The notes under the pieces are model-generated. The model did no database searches, was not told the DNA's origin, and was given only the letters and a program-made list of their open reading frames with translations. Shown here piece after piece: positions 7,336-15,589 of a stretch of DNA of 34,585 bases (positions are counted from its first letter, which is position 1; each line of letters starts with the position of its first letter). The position numbers and the translations under genes are program-made. The stretch comes from Thermaurantimonas sp046295455 (GTDB taxonomy: Bacteria > Bacteroidota > Bacteroidia > Flavobacteriales > Schleiferiaceae), in the NCBI GenBank assembly GCA_046295455.1, contig JBKBNI010000013.1:1-34585 (forward strand). Reading direction: 5' to 3'.

Positions 7336-7764
7336 TCAGAAACCAGCTTTGATGTAGCTCCACCCCTTGCGCTGGAGGTCGGCTATATGGACTATTCCCG
7401 CCCTTACGTAGCCTGCAGCCTCCAGAATATCGTCCTTTGATACTTTTCTTTCAGACATTGAAAATTCACAAGCCTTAAAGGCTACCCCTCTTGAAGCGAA
7501 GAGGGCAATTTTTTCCTTTTGTAAAGATTTGGATTTTTGAATGAGCGTAAGACCCGGCCCGTGGCAAATGACTTCGATTTGCACAGCCGGTTCAACGCTT
7601 GTGATGTTTGTAAGCTGTTTCATCAAGGCTTTGTGTGCCAGAGTGTCATCTGTGGTGACCTGAAAAACAATCCGTAATGGCTCATTTTCAACCGATGTGC
7701 TGCCTTGGGCAAAGATGTTATGACAGAGCAAATACATGCCAAAAAGTAGGAGAAGTCGATTCAT
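7336..7764 (-). CDS. Secreted DsrE-family protein
   Basis: A 142-residue protein with a signal peptide (MNRLLLLFGMYLLCHNIFAQ) and a DsrE/DsrF-like fold: alternating strands with VQIEVICHGPGL (Cys67) and a second cysteine in AFKACEFSM (Cys99). DsrE-type proteins bind or transfer sulfane sulfur, or share the fold without activity. A periplasmic version beside a thiosulfate dehydrogenase fits handling of sulfane sulfur outside the cytoplasm. It starts 33 bp downstream of tsdA on the same strand and is probably the last gene of that unit. Exact function is not established. Confidence 0.75.
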   Translation of the reverse strand: MNRLLLLFGMYLLCHNIFAQGSTSVENEPLRIVFQVTTDDTLAHKALMKQLTNITSVEPAVQIEVICHGPGLTLIQKSKSLQKEKIALFASRGVAFKACEFSMSERKVSKDDILEAAGYVRAGIVHIADLQRKGWSYIKAGF

Positions 7765-7797
7765 GACAGATGGGTATTTGAAATGAGATTTGTAGAA

Positions 7798-8820
7798 TTA
7801 TTTACCAAGAGGTGAAGTTTGGTTTTGCTGTTTGTAAAAGGAAAAAATAGGCTGCCAGGGACCGTATTTGTGCTGGTACTGGCTGAAGGTGTCAGCGTAA
7901 GGGCCAAATGGGTGATCCGGTGGTTTTTGGGATACATCAGGCCAATCATTAGGCACTTCCTTGTGAGGATGAGGCTGGGAGTTTACAAAGGCAGCCACAT
8001 CCCAGGCCTCTTCGTCGGTCAGCAGTGGCGTGGTATGGGATGCACCAAGAGGCATGTTGTATTTTACATATCTGGCAAAATTGATGATTCGGTAGAGACC
8101 GGCGGCATCGTTGTATGAATTTTTACCCCAAAGCGGTGGGTAGAGGTATTCGACGCCATCGGGGTGTTTTAAGCCTTGGCCGTCAGCCTGATGGCAGCTT
8201 TGGCACTTGGCTTCATAGACCATTTTGCCCTTCACACGGTCTGCAGGTCGGTCGAGCATAGCAAATTCTTTTAATCCCGAGCCTTTGGCTTTTTCGCCCT
8301 TTTTGACATTCGAGCCCAGAAACTCTATGTATGCCCTTATTGCTGCCATTTCGCTGCTATTGGTATCCGGAGCCTTACCATTGAGACTCCGTTCAAAGCA
8401 GTCTGCTATCCGCTTGTACACATCCTCTATACCTCCGCTACGTGCTCTGTATTTGGGATATGTTGAGGCCACGGAGCCATAATTGTTTCCCCAGGGTTTG
8501 GTGCCGGCATCGAGGTGGCAGTTTTGGCAATTCATTCCGTTTGTGGTTTTTGAAACCAGGCCATACGGACCGAAATACCTGGCTGTATGAGCGATCAGAT
8601 CCTTTCCGTAGAGCACGATTTCCTTCAGCTTGAGGTCTGAGATCGTTTCAGGCAGGGGTGCCTGCCAGAGCTGTTCGGCGGCATCGTTTTGGACTACATC
8701 CGTTGGCTCGATTTCATTGTCGTTTGATTCGGATGACTTGGAATGTTCTACCCAAACTGCAATCAGTGCGACGACTGTCACCAGAGCCAGAAGCCATGCG
8801 ATCACTCGAGTGGTGTTCAT
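7798..8820 (-). CDS. tsdA: Thiosulfate dehydrogenase-like di-heme cytochrome (TsdA)
   Basis: Periplasmic, N-terminally anchored di-heme cytochrome of 340 residues; the start is MNTTRVIAW, since an upstream extension lacks family character. TsdA joins two thiosulfates to tetrathionate, or the reverse. Visible signatures: GMNCQNCHLDAG (heme 1, Cys98/Cys101/His102), the following YPKYRARSG, RIADCFERSLNG with Cys141 at the place of the unusual cysteine ligand of heme 1, and EMAAIRAY. Heme 2 is CQSCH at 206-210 with a likely Met256 ligand in NMPLGA. It follows the two YeeE/YedE genes closely, supporting a joint thiosulfate role. Confidence 0.85.
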   Translation of the reverse strand: MNTTRVIAWLLALVTVVALIAVWVEHSKSSESNDNEIEPTDVVQNDAAEQLWQAPLPETISDLKLKEIVLYGKDLIAHTARYFGPYGLVSKTTNGMNCQNCHLDAGTKPWGNNYGSVASTYPKYRARSGGIEDVYKRIADCFERSLNGKAPDTNSSEMAAIRAYIEFLGSNVKKGEKAKGSGLKEFAMLDRPADRVKGKMVYEAKCQSCHQADGQGLKHPDGVEYLYPPLWGKNSYNDAAGLYRIINFARYVKYNMPLGASHTTPLLTDEEAWDVAAFVNSQPHPHKEVPNDWPDVSQKPPDHPFGPYADTFSQYQHKYGPWQPIFSFYKQQNQTSPLGK

Positions 8821-8831
8821 AGTCAATGAGA

Positions 8832-9245
8832 TCAATGAGGGAGTTTTGACTGAAGATATCCATACACATAAGTTCCGATTACAGCAAAGACAAACACGAT
8901 GATGAAGGGCAAGTACCCGTAGCCTATGTTGACAACCATTGGTCCCGGACATGCGCCACTCAATGCCCAGCCAAGACCGAAAATTGTCCCTCCCAGTATG
9001 TATCTGGGGTATGTTTTGTCTTTTGGAAAAAATGTGATCGGATTGCCCTCATAGTCCCGAAGCTTAAATTTTTTGATGATCCATACGCCGACCACACCTA
9101 AGGTCACGGCTGTACCAATGATGCCGTACATATGAAATGCATCGAAGTGAAACATTTCAAATATTCTGTACCAAGATATAGCCTCGGACTTAGCCATGAT
9201 TACGCCGAATACAACTCCGGCAAGTAAAAATTTTACGTACTTCAT
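8832..9245 (-). CDS. YeeE/YedE-family membrane protein, C-terminal-half type
   Basis: A 137-residue multi-span membrane protein of the YeeE/YedE (DUF6691-like) family; the ATG at 9245 is preferred to the in-frame TTG at 9257. It contains the family motif GLGWALSGACPGP with one conserved cysteine (Cys99), then a GYGYLPFIIVFVFAVIGTYVYGYL helix. In single-chain thiosulfate importers (TsuA/YeeE) three cysteines line the path; here this half supplies one and the neighbour at 9264 two. The genes are 18 bp apart and probably form a two-subunit transporter for thiosulfate or another sulfur species. Confidence 0.85.
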   Translation of the reverse strand: MKYVKFLLAGVVFGVIMAKSEAISWYRIFEMFHFDAFHMYGIIGTAVTLGVVGVWIIKKFKLRDYEGNPITFFPKDKTYPRYILGGTIFGLGWALSGACPGPMVVNIGYGYLPFIIVFVFAVIGTYVYGYLQSKLPH

Positions 9246-9263
9246 AATGTTGATCAAGATGTA

Positions 9264-9836
9264 TTATTTAAAAAGAATCGGAAAGATTAAATGTGTCATA
9301 ATGAGCCCTCCAATAAAGAAGCCTATCACGGCGACAAACGAAGGCAGCTGTAGGTTGCTCAAACCTGAAATAGCGTGTCCGGAAGTGCATCCACCTGCAT
9401 ATCTGGCTCCGAAGCCGACCATGAATCCACCCACCGCAAGAATCAGAAATCCCTTGATGCTCAAAACGTTTGACCAATCCATGAGTTCCCCGGGCTGCAT
9501 TCCCTTTGGGGGTTCAAAGTTTAACTCCGCAAGCCTATCCACGGTTTTTGGGGATATGCCGGCAGCATTTTCCTGATAGCTCAGCATATTTTTGGCTACA
9601 AATCCTCCAAGGATCGAGCCGGTGAGAAACATCAGGTTCCACACCTGAGACCTCCAGTCAAAGTTGAAAAACTTTACTTTTTTGCCGGCTCCGGCTATTG
9701 TACATATGGTTCGAAGATTTGATGAGAAACCAAACTGTTTCCCAAAAAATATTAGGGTGAACATGGTTGCAGCGATCAGTGTACCTGAAAACCACCAGGG
9801 CCATGGATTCATGATAAAGTCAACTACGTCTTTCAT
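9264..9836 (-). CDS. YeeE/YedE-family membrane protein, N-terminal-half type
   Basis: A 190-residue membrane protein with about four or five hydrophobic segments. It has LRTICTIAGAG (Cys45) and the family hallmark GFGARYAGGCTSGHAISGLS (Cys150). Together with the next gene it makes up the equivalent of a full YeeE/TsuA transporter. It overlaps the end of the upstream universal-stress gene by 17 bp, so translation is likely coupled. The substrate is inferred from family and neighbours (TsdA, rhodaneses), not from the sequence. Confidence 0.87.
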   Translation of the reverse strand: MKDVVDFIMNPWPWWFSGTLIAATMFTLIFFGKQFGFSSNLRTICTIAGAGKKVKFFNFDWRSQVWNLMFLTGSILGGFVAKNMLSYQENAAGISPKTVDRLAELNFEPPKGMQPGELMDWSNVLSIKGFLILAVGGFMVGFGARYAGGCTSGHAISGLSNLQLPSFVAVIGFFIGGLIMTHLIFPILFK

Positions 9837-10677
9837 ACATTCTAAAAGTGATTAAGGGTTTATACATGTGATTAATTAGTTTTTCGGTCACACTAGAATA
9901 AAAAAGACTTCCTTTTCCATGTGTGCCAATGCAGATGATATCCATTGAATGCATCTGGTCAAAGTGATATACTCCTTGTTCGATATCTGAATCTTTCAGC
10001 ACGTGAATCAAATAATTTTTTAGTTGATTTTCTGCTGCAAATTTTTCCATATTCGCTTTCACTTTGTCGGCTATCTGCTGACCGGTGCGCGAAGTGAGAA
10101 TATGCAGGAGATGAATAGTGCATTGAAAGGCATCGGATATGTGTTTCATCAGGCTGATGTCAAATTGTTCATCAGCCAGAAAATCATGAACAAAAAGAAT
10201 GTTTTTTATTTCCAAATGGCTTCTGTCACAACTCAATGAAAGTACAGGAACTTTTGATTTTCGGGCGACCAGCTGTGTCTCGGTTCCTCCGAGTTTATCT
10301 CTAAGCCCTTCAATGCCCTTGGTACCCATTGCAATCAGATTAAATTGATTTTTTTCTGCAAAGGAGATGATACCTTCTGTCAGTTTTCCTGATCGAATAT
10401 GGATGTGTATATTTCCATCTATTCTTTTTTTAAGTTCTTCAAATTTTTGAGCAGCGATATCGTAGTGTTTTTTGACAAAATCCGGCGCAATATCGCCACA
10501 GGTTGTAATGTTTCCGTTATCATCAATTGATATCGAATCAGGAGTGTTCAGAATGTGAATAAAATGCACTTCTACCGGGAGCTTTTCCTCTAATTTTTTG
10601 ATCAGCACATATGCATATTCCGATTGGATGGAAAAATCAGTCGGAATCAGTATTTTTAAAGGATTCATGATTTGCAT
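9820..10677 (-). CDS. Tandem universal stress protein
   Basis: A 285-residue cytoplasmic protein with two UspA domains (about 1-145 and 155-280). The first starts LKILIPTDFS and ends with MGTKGIEGLRDKLGGTETQ and KVPVLSL; the second ends with IGTHGKGSLFYSSVTEKL, which fits the ATP-binding G-x2-G-x9-G(S/T) pattern loosely. Two ATG codons (10677, 10668) are possible starts. It leads the transporter/tsdA unit and overlaps the next gene. Such proteins often accompany Bacteroidota sulfur and respiration genes, but the role here is only inferred. Confidence 0.85.
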   Translation of the reverse strand: MQIMNPLKILIPTDFSIQSEYAYVLIKKLEEKLPVEVHFIHILNTPDSISIDDNGNITTCGDIAPDFVKKHYDIAAQKFEELKKRIDGNIHIHIRSGKLTEGIISFAEKNQFNLIAMGTKGIEGLRDKLGGTETQLVARKSKVPVLSLSCDRSHLEIKNILFVHDFLADEQFDISLMKHISDAFQCTIHLLHILTSRTGQQIADKVKANMEKFAAENQLKNYLIHVLKDSDIEQGVYHFDQMHSMDIICIGTHGKGSLFYSSVTEKLINHMYKPLITFRMYERRS

Positions 10678-10843
10678 TTGATTTTTTTGGTTTATGGTAA
10701 AATGTTATAATCACACATTGGATTGTATCGGATATGGATAAAATACTTGCCTGATCATCCTTCCGGATTTGAAAAACATTGAAAATTTTTGATTTGACGG
10801 ACCAAGGTCATGTCGTGAAATCTCCGGTAATTAGTTATGCCTT

Positions 10844-11194
10844 TTACCTCTGTCTTTTCAGCTTCATATCCACCTCCATCCATGTTCCTCCGTTGATTAC
10901 ATTAGTAATGCCGTGCTGCCGGAGTATCTGTTCGGCACGTGCACTCCTGGCCCCACTCCTGCAAAAGACTACAACTGGCCTGTCGGTTTTAAATTCATTA
11001 AGGCGTGTCTGGATCTCATGCAGGGGGATGTTGATTGCGCCGAGTACTGATCCCTCAGCAAATTCCTGAGGCGTTCGCACATCGACCAGCAGCGCTTTTC
11101 TGTAGTCTGTTTCATTTGTTTGCTTCTGCGCAACCAGTCCGTGAAGGGCGGAAAGTGCTATAATAAAGGAAATAGCAATTTTCATCATTTTCAT
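10844..11194 (-). CDS. Exported single-domain rhodanese
   Basis: A 116-residue rhodanese with a signal peptide (MKMMKIAISFIIALSALHGLVAQ), so acting in the periplasm. It carries LLVDVRTPQEFAEG and the active loop CRSGARSARA with the persulfide-forming cysteine. The ATG at 11194 shares its A with the stop of the upstream rhodanese (TGATG), so the start is chosen by translational coupling; a frame extension to 11224 adds non-family residues. Together with the cytoplasmic copy it could pass sulfane sulfur across compartments. Confidence 0.88.
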   Translation of the reverse strand: MKMMKIAISFIIALSALHGLVAQKQTNETDYRKALLVDVRTPQEFAEGSVLGAINIPLHEIQTRLNEFKTDRPVVVFCRSGARSARAEQILRQHGITNVINGGTWMEVDMKLKRQR

Positions 11195-11481
11195 CAGTAT
11201 TGATGCCTGGATACATCCTGCCAAGTACCTGCATTGATAGCATTGGTAATACCATAGCCTTGCAGTATTTGCTTTGCCATTTCACTGCGGTTGCCGGAGC
11301 GGCAAAACAGCACGATGGTCTTTTTTCCCTGAAATTCAGAGAGACGCTGAGGTATCTGATCCAGGGGAATGTTGACCGCATTGCGTGCAGAACCTTCCTT
11401 AAATTCCTGAGGCGTTCGCACGTCTACCAAAAAGGTTCCATCCTGGTTGATGATTTCTTTGAGATTTGCAGTTTCTGTCAT
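11194..11481 (-). CDS. Cytoplasmic single-domain rhodanese
   Basis: A compact 95-residue rhodanese without signal peptide, like PspE/GlpE in size. It shows FLVDVRTPQEFKEG, AVNIPLDQI and the active loop CRSGNRSEMA. It would form a cysteine persulfide from thiosulfate or other sulfane donors. It lies 12 bp after the TauE/SafE permease and overlaps the exported paralogue by one base. The two share almost identical framework motifs and look like products of a tandem duplication. Confidence 0.9.
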   Translation of the reverse strand: MTETANLKEIINQDGTFLVDVRTPQEFKEGSARNAVNIPLDQIPQRLSEFQGKKTIVLFCRSGNRSEMAKQILQGYGITNAINAGTWQDVSRHQY

Positions 11482-11493
11482 TTTTGTTAAGAT

Positions 11494-12294
11494 TTATTTT
11501 GTTAATTCTTTTACGATGATATATATACCCATAATAAGCACAAACCATCCGAAAGCGGGTTTGAGCTTTTTGCCGTCGATGTGTTTGGAGAGGTAGGTAC
11601 CTATGAAAATTCCGACTACGGACATGGCAGATACAATGAAAATGAGCGGCCAATCCATAGGAGTTTCGCTGCTTTCGCCAAAAAATCCTATCAATGATTT
11701 AGCAGCGATGATTACAAGTGAGGTTCCTACAGCCTCTTTCATAGGTAGCTTGCTCAGGACGACGAGGGCCGGGATGATCAGAAACCCCCCTCCGGCACCG
11801 ACCAGTCCCGTAAGCACACCCACTACGCTGCCTTCGAGCAGAATCAGGGGATAATTGAACTTTTGGACCTGAGGTTCTCCCGAGGTCTCCGGCTTGGGTT
11901 TTTCCTTCTTAATCATGCTGTATGAGGCTGCAATCATCAGAATAGCAAACAGCACCATAAGCAGCAGACTCTTTAGCACCATGAAGGTGCCTACTTCAAA
12001 CACTTGATCCGGGATGGCGGGCACGATGTATGCCCGGGTAAAAAAAACAGCTGCAATAGATGGGATACCAAATACGATCGAGGTGCGGATGTTAACCAGA
12101 TTTTTATTAAAGTAGGAATAAGAGCCAATGGCACTTGTGAGTCCTACAATGAACAGGGAGTAGGCTGTGGCGGCCACGGGTTCCACCCCCAGCAGATACA
12201 CGAGCACAGGAACCGTAAGAATGCTGCCGCCACCTCCTATCAGTCCAAGTGTGATTCCGATGAAGATTGATGCGATGTATCCTAATATTTCCAC
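11494..12294 (-). CDS. TauE/SafE family sulfite/anion exporter
   Basis: A 266-residue inner-membrane permease with the internal repeat typical of the family: an N-terminal GLIGGGGSILTVPVLVYLLG and a second GLVGAGGGFLIIPALVVL around residue 160. About eight hydrophobic segments are visible. TauE/SafE proteins export sulfite, sulfoacetate or related anions. Beside persulfide-dioxygenase-like proteins, whose product is sulfite, export of sulfite is the simplest reading. First gene of a three-gene unit with the two rhodaneses. Confidence 0.9.
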   Translation of the reverse strand: MEILGYIASIFIGITLGLIGGGGSILTVPVLVYLLGVEPVAATAYSLFIVGLTSAIGSYSYFNKNLVNIRTSIVFGIPSIAAVFFTRAYIVPAIPDQVFEVGTFMVLKSLLLMVLFAILMIAASYSMIKKEKPKPETSGEPQVQKFNYPLILLEGSVVGVLTGLVGAGGGFLIIPALVVLSKLPMKEAVGTSLVIIAAKSLIGFFGESSETPMDWPLIFIVSAMSVVGIFIGTYLSKHIDGKKLKPAFGWFVLIMGIYIIVKELTK

Positions 12295-12318
12295 TTGATG
12301 TGCTTTTGAATGTGAATG

Positions 12319-12359
12319 ATCCTGACGGATTTAAAAATTTGAAACATTATATTCAGGAT
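12319..12359. repeat. 7-bp inverted repeat between the MBL gene and the permease
   Basis: ATCCTGA (12319-12325) and TCAGGAT (12353-12359) are complementary across 27 AT-rich bases. No T run follows, so it is not a standard terminator. It could be a weak stem or chance. Confidence 0.3.
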
Positions 12360-13766
12360 TTATTCCGCGGATACAACCTCTTCGCCGGATGAGATCCATT
12401 CATTCATTCCGGGCGAATAGTTCAGGATGTTATCAAAATTGTATCTGGTCAGCAATGAATAGCCAATAGAAGCCCGGTCTCCTCCCTGGCAGTGAATCAC
12501 GACTTTTTTGTCTTTAGAGATTTTGTCGAGATTTTGAGGGAGAGTGCCTACAAATACATGGTCTGCGCCCTTGATGTGTCCGGCTTTGTATTCGCTGGCA
12601 CCGCGCAGATCCACGATCTGGGTGGTATCGGACGAAAGCAGCTGTTTTAATTCTTCTTTATCGACAAACCGGACAGTCTCCAGTTTACCGCCATTTTTCA
12701 CATAGGCCTCTGTCGTATCTACATAGCCCAGAACGTTGTCCAGACCGATACGCATGAGTTTGCGGGCTATGTCTTCCAGTTGGTCTTCCGCAGCCAGAAG
12801 CATAAAGGGTTTATCATAGTCCAGGTACCAGCCAGCCCAGGTAGCAAGCGAATTGTTGTTTTGGATGTTGATGCTTCCAGGGATGAATCCTTTTGCGAAA
12901 TCAGCTTTATTGCGTGTGTCCACGAGTACAACACCCTGATGGAAAGCCTCTAAAAACGCTCTGTCGTCCAGTTTTTTGTATTTCGGGACTTCCGTTACCA
13001 AAGGTCTTTCAATCTTGTTCAGCTTTTTCATCATTGCAAAATAGCGGGGGGGCTCTGGCTGATCTGCGAGGAGATAGTCAATAAATCCTTCTTTATCATT
13101 CATATATCGGAAAGCCCAGTTCCGCATCTTTTCGTACCCTACGGTAGAGCTTGGAACAGCACCGAGCGCCTTGCCACATGCAGATCCGGCTCCATGTCCC
13201 GGCCAAACCTGAACAAAGTCCGGGAGAGCCGCAAATTTTTTCAGAGAGTCAAACATTTGTTCGGCTCCTTTGCGCTGTGTGCCGGTTTGTCCGGCAGCTT
13301 TTTCAAGTAAGTCAGGTCTTCCGACATCACCTACAAAGACAAAGTCGCCCGTAAAAATCATTACCGGCTCAGGACTGGCGGGTGTATCTGTCAGCAGGAA
13401 GCTTATATGCTCCGGAGTATGTCCCGGAGTGTGTAAAACTTTGATTTTTAAATTACCTACCATGATCTCATCTCCATCTTTCAGGCCGATATGCGGAAAT
13501 TGATACTCCCACTCGGCTCCGCCTTCGTCGCTCAGATACAGCTGCGCACCTGTGAGCTGAGCCAATTCGCGGCTGCCCGAGAGAAAATCGGCATGAATGT
13601 GTGTTTCGAGGATATGTGTGATTTTAAGCTTGTTGGCTTTTGCGATGTCGAGATATACATCTACATCTCTTCGGGGATCAATCACTGCAGCGACTCCGGC
13701 TGCCTGACATCCGATTACATAGCTGGCTTGTGCTAAGGTTTTATCGTAAACGTGTTGAAAAAACAT
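12360..13766 (-). CDS. MBL-fold/double-rhodanese protein (persulfide dioxygenase-like)
   Basis: A 468-residue fusion. The N-terminal metallo-beta-lactamase domain has ETHIHADFLSG (HxHxD), LHTPGHTPEHI and FTGDFVFVGDVGRPDL as in ETHE1/CstB-type non-heme iron persulfide dioxygenases. Two rhodanese domains follow. The first (VLVDTRNKADFAKG) lacks a cysteine in its loop (LLAAEDQLED) and is probably inactive; the second has an active loop CQGGDRAS with Cys426. The likely reaction is oxidation of glutathione or other thiol persulfide to sulfite with sulfur transfer. It has a paralogue upstream at 13901 and the permease downstream after 65 bp. Confidence 0.9.
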   Translation of the reverse strand: MFFQHVYDKTLAQASYVIGCQAAGVAAVIDPRRDVDVYLDIAKANKLKITHILETHIHADFLSGSRELAQLTGAQLYLSDEGGAEWEYQFPHIGLKDGDEIMVGNLKIKVLHTPGHTPEHISFLLTDTPASPEPVMIFTGDFVFVGDVGRPDLLEKAAGQTGTQRKGAEQMFDSLKKFAALPDFVQVWPGHGAGSACGKALGAVPSSTVGYEKMRNWAFRYMNDKEGFIDYLLADQPEPPRYFAMMKKLNKIERPLVTEVPKYKKLDDRAFLEAFHQGVVLVDTRNKADFAKGFIPGSINIQNNNSLATWAGWYLDYDKPFMLLAAEDQLEDIARKLMRIGLDNVLGYVDTTEAYVKNGGKLETVRFVDKEELKQLLSSDTTQIVDLRGASEYKAGHIKGADHVFVGTLPQNLDKISKDKKVVIHCQGGDRASIGYSLLTRYNFDNILNYSPGMNEWISSGEEVVSAE

Positions 13767-13845
13767 AGGTATCTTTTTATTTTAATTACTGATGCAAAGG
13801 TCAGCTTGATAAAAGTCATGTTTTTGGTACTTATGTTACAAAAGA

Positions 13846-13877
13846 AAAAACCACCTGTATTTGGACAGGTGGTTTTT
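13846..13877 (-). terminator. Intrinsic terminator after the 13901-15322 gene
   Basis: AAAAACCACCTGT (13846-13858) pairs perfectly with ACAGGTGGTTTTT (13865-13877) around a six-base loop. On the minus strand it ends in a T run 24 bp after the stop codon. It separates the two paralogous MBL-rhodanese genes, so the downstream copy probably has its own promoter in the 80 bp that remain. Confidence 0.88.
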
Positions 13878-13900
13878 CAAATTTGCTTAAAATCATTAAG

Positions 13901-15322
13901 TTAAAGTTCAGTAGTAGGACAGACGTAGTCTGTGATCCGAAATTTTCCGGTCTCCTTTATTTGTTTGAAACCGCCAATTACATTCACCAACTTGTCATAA
14001 CCTCTGCTCATTAAAATGGAGATGAAGGCCATCGAACGATAGCCGCCAGCACAATGTACATAGTATTTTTTCTCTGGATCAAGCATTTTCATGCTTTCAT
14101 TTACATAATCCAGCGGTGCCACCATAGCTTCTACTATATGCTCGCTGTTGTATTCGCTGTTTTTTCGTACATCAACAATATTAATTTCTTTTTTGGCATA
14201 TAGCTCTGCCAACTCTTCTGCGGTGACTTCATCCACAGTGTTGATTTCAAATCCCGCATTTTTCCAGGCGTCTATACCACCCTTCAGATACCCGATTACA
14301 TTGTCAAATCCTACACGTGCCAGGCGGGTAATTGCTTCTTCCTCCCGACCTTCATCACATATGAGCAAAAGTGGAGTATGTACATCTGGTATGAGAGTGC
14401 CTACCCAAATCGCGAAACTACCGTCAAGGCCAATGTTGATTGAGTTGGGAATGTGTCCTTTAGCAAAGTCCCCGGCACTGCGGGTATCGAGTAATACAGG
14501 ACGAGTTTCAGAGGCAACTATTTCAAATTCCTTTGGTTCGAGTGGATTTTTTGACTTCTTGAATACCTCATCGATGGGTTCGTAACCTTTTACATTCATA
14601 ATCACGTTGGCAGGAAAATATCCCGGAGGTGGGGTTAGTCCATCCAATAGTTTAGCGATGAATGCCTCTCTGCTCAGCGTTGGATCCAATGCATAGTTGG
14701 TTTTTTTTTGGTTGCCCAATGTGTCAGATGTTTCCTTGCTCATTTTCTTACCGCACGGACTACCTGCGCCGTGTGCAGGATAAATAATCAGATCGTCAGG
14801 CAATGGCAGTATTTTATTGTGTATCGAATCGTATAGATGTGAAGCGAGTTTCTCAGGGGTAAGTTCTTCTACGACCTTTTGAGCAAGGTCAGGACGACCC
14901 ACATCACCAATAAATAAAGTGTCGCCGGTAAAGAGCGCTGTTTCTTTTCCGTTTTCATCGATAAGCAGAAAGCAACTGCTCTCCATCGTATGTCCCGGAG
15001 TATGGATGAGGCGGATTTTTACCTTTCCGAGTGAGAATTCTTCCCCATCACGGGCAATGTAAGCATCATAGCCCGGCTCAATCAGGACAGGACCGAGTAC
15101 GATTTTGGCGCCGGTCTTCTTGCTAAGATCAATATGCCCAGAAACAAAATCTGCATGATAATGTGTTTCGAACACATATTTAATATGAGCGCCTGATCGT
15201 GAAGCTCGCTCAATATATGGATGAACTTCTCTCAAAGGGTCGATTACAGCTGCTTCGCCATCGCTCTCGATGTAGTACGCACCTTGCGCAAGACACCCGG
15301 TATAAATCTGCTCTACAGTCAT
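13901..15322 (-). CDS. MBL-fold/double-rhodanese protein, second paralogue
   Basis: A 473-residue protein of the same layout as its neighbour at 12360. The MBL domain has ETHYHADFVSGH, IHTPGHTMES and LFTGDTLFIGDVGRPDLAQ. The first rhodanese domain keeps a cysteine in its loop (LLLICDEGREEEA). The second has HCAGGYRSMA with Cys424, and a further cysteine lies six residues from the end (Cys468). It is likely a persulfide dioxygenase/sulfurtransferase like CstB or the ETHE1-rhodanese fusions. It is transcribed alone, from a promoter divergent to the light-regulator gene, and stops at the terminator at 13846. Confidence 0.9.
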   Translation of the reverse strand: MTVEQIYTGCLAQGAYYIESDGEAAVIDPLREVHPYIERASRSGAHIKYVFETHYHADFVSGHIDLSKKTGAKIVLGPVLIEPGYDAYIARDGEEFSLGKVKIRLIHTPGHTMESSCFLLIDENGKETALFTGDTLFIGDVGRPDLAQKVVEELTPEKLASHLYDSIHNKILPLPDDLIIYPAHGAGSPCGKKMSKETSDTLGNQKKTNYALDPTLSREAFIAKLLDGLTPPPGYFPANVIMNVKGYEPIDEVFKKSKNPLEPKEFEIVASETRPVLLDTRSAGDFAKGHIPNSINIGLDGSFAIWVGTLIPDVHTPLLLICDEGREEEAITRLARVGFDNVIGYLKGGIDAWKNAGFEINTVDEVTAEELAELYAKKEINIVDVRKNSEYNSEHIVEAMVAPLDYVNESMKMLDPEKKYYVHCAGGYRSMAFISILMSRGYDKLVNVIGGFKQIKETGKFRITDYVCPTTEL

Positions 15323-15404
15323 AGTTTACAAAAATTTAGATGTTTAATTGATACGAACAAAAGTGCGTTAAATCTTGTATCCAGATAGTATTTTTAATCA
15401 CAGA

Positions 15405-15412
15405 CAAATATA
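15405..15412 (-). promoter_or_regulatory. Promoter box of the 13901-15322 gene
   Basis: The minus strand reads TATATTTG, a perfect TAnnTTTG element, 82 bp before the start codon. This predicts a leader of roughly 75 nt. No clear -33 TTG is seen. Confidence 0.5.
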
Positions 15413-15519
15413 ACTTTTGTCATCTATCACATTGATATTTGATTATTTACAAATAAAATCAGGATTCGAACAACTATTTTTCATTGTGCAGGTTATACAA
15501 GAGTGTTTACAATTTATTT

Positions 15520-15549
15520 TGTTTAAATAATATTATTAAATGTTAAACA
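15520..15549. promoter_or_regulatory. Proposed CarH-type operator at the regulator's own promoter
   Basis: TGTTTAA (15520-15526) and TTAAACA (15543-15549) form an inverted repeat with a 16-bp gap. The right half overlaps the small palindrome TGTTAAACA. The site ends 5 bp before the -7 box at 15555, so a bound repressor would cover the -33 region and block the promoter. The same half-sites, with 16- and 17-bp gaps, occur twice before the sigma-factor gene. Confidence 0.6.
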
Positions 15550-15554
15550 GGTTG

Positions 15555-15562
15555 TACTTTTG
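15555..15562 (+). promoter_or_regulatory. Promoter box of the B12-binding MerR gene
   Basis: TACTTTTG matches TAnnTTTG exactly and lies 27 bp before the ATG at 15590. It is directly downstream of the proposed operator at 15520-15549, suggesting autoregulation. Confidence 0.6.
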
Positions 15563-15589
15563 CATGTTTGATTAATGTGTTTGATTTAA

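Noticed and set aside
10678..10843. Possible promoter or small gene between the exported rhodanese and the universal stress gene
   Set aside because: 166 AT-rich bases with no perfect TAnnTTTG box on the minus strand and no convincing open frame; plus-strand frame there is a shadow of the rhodanese.
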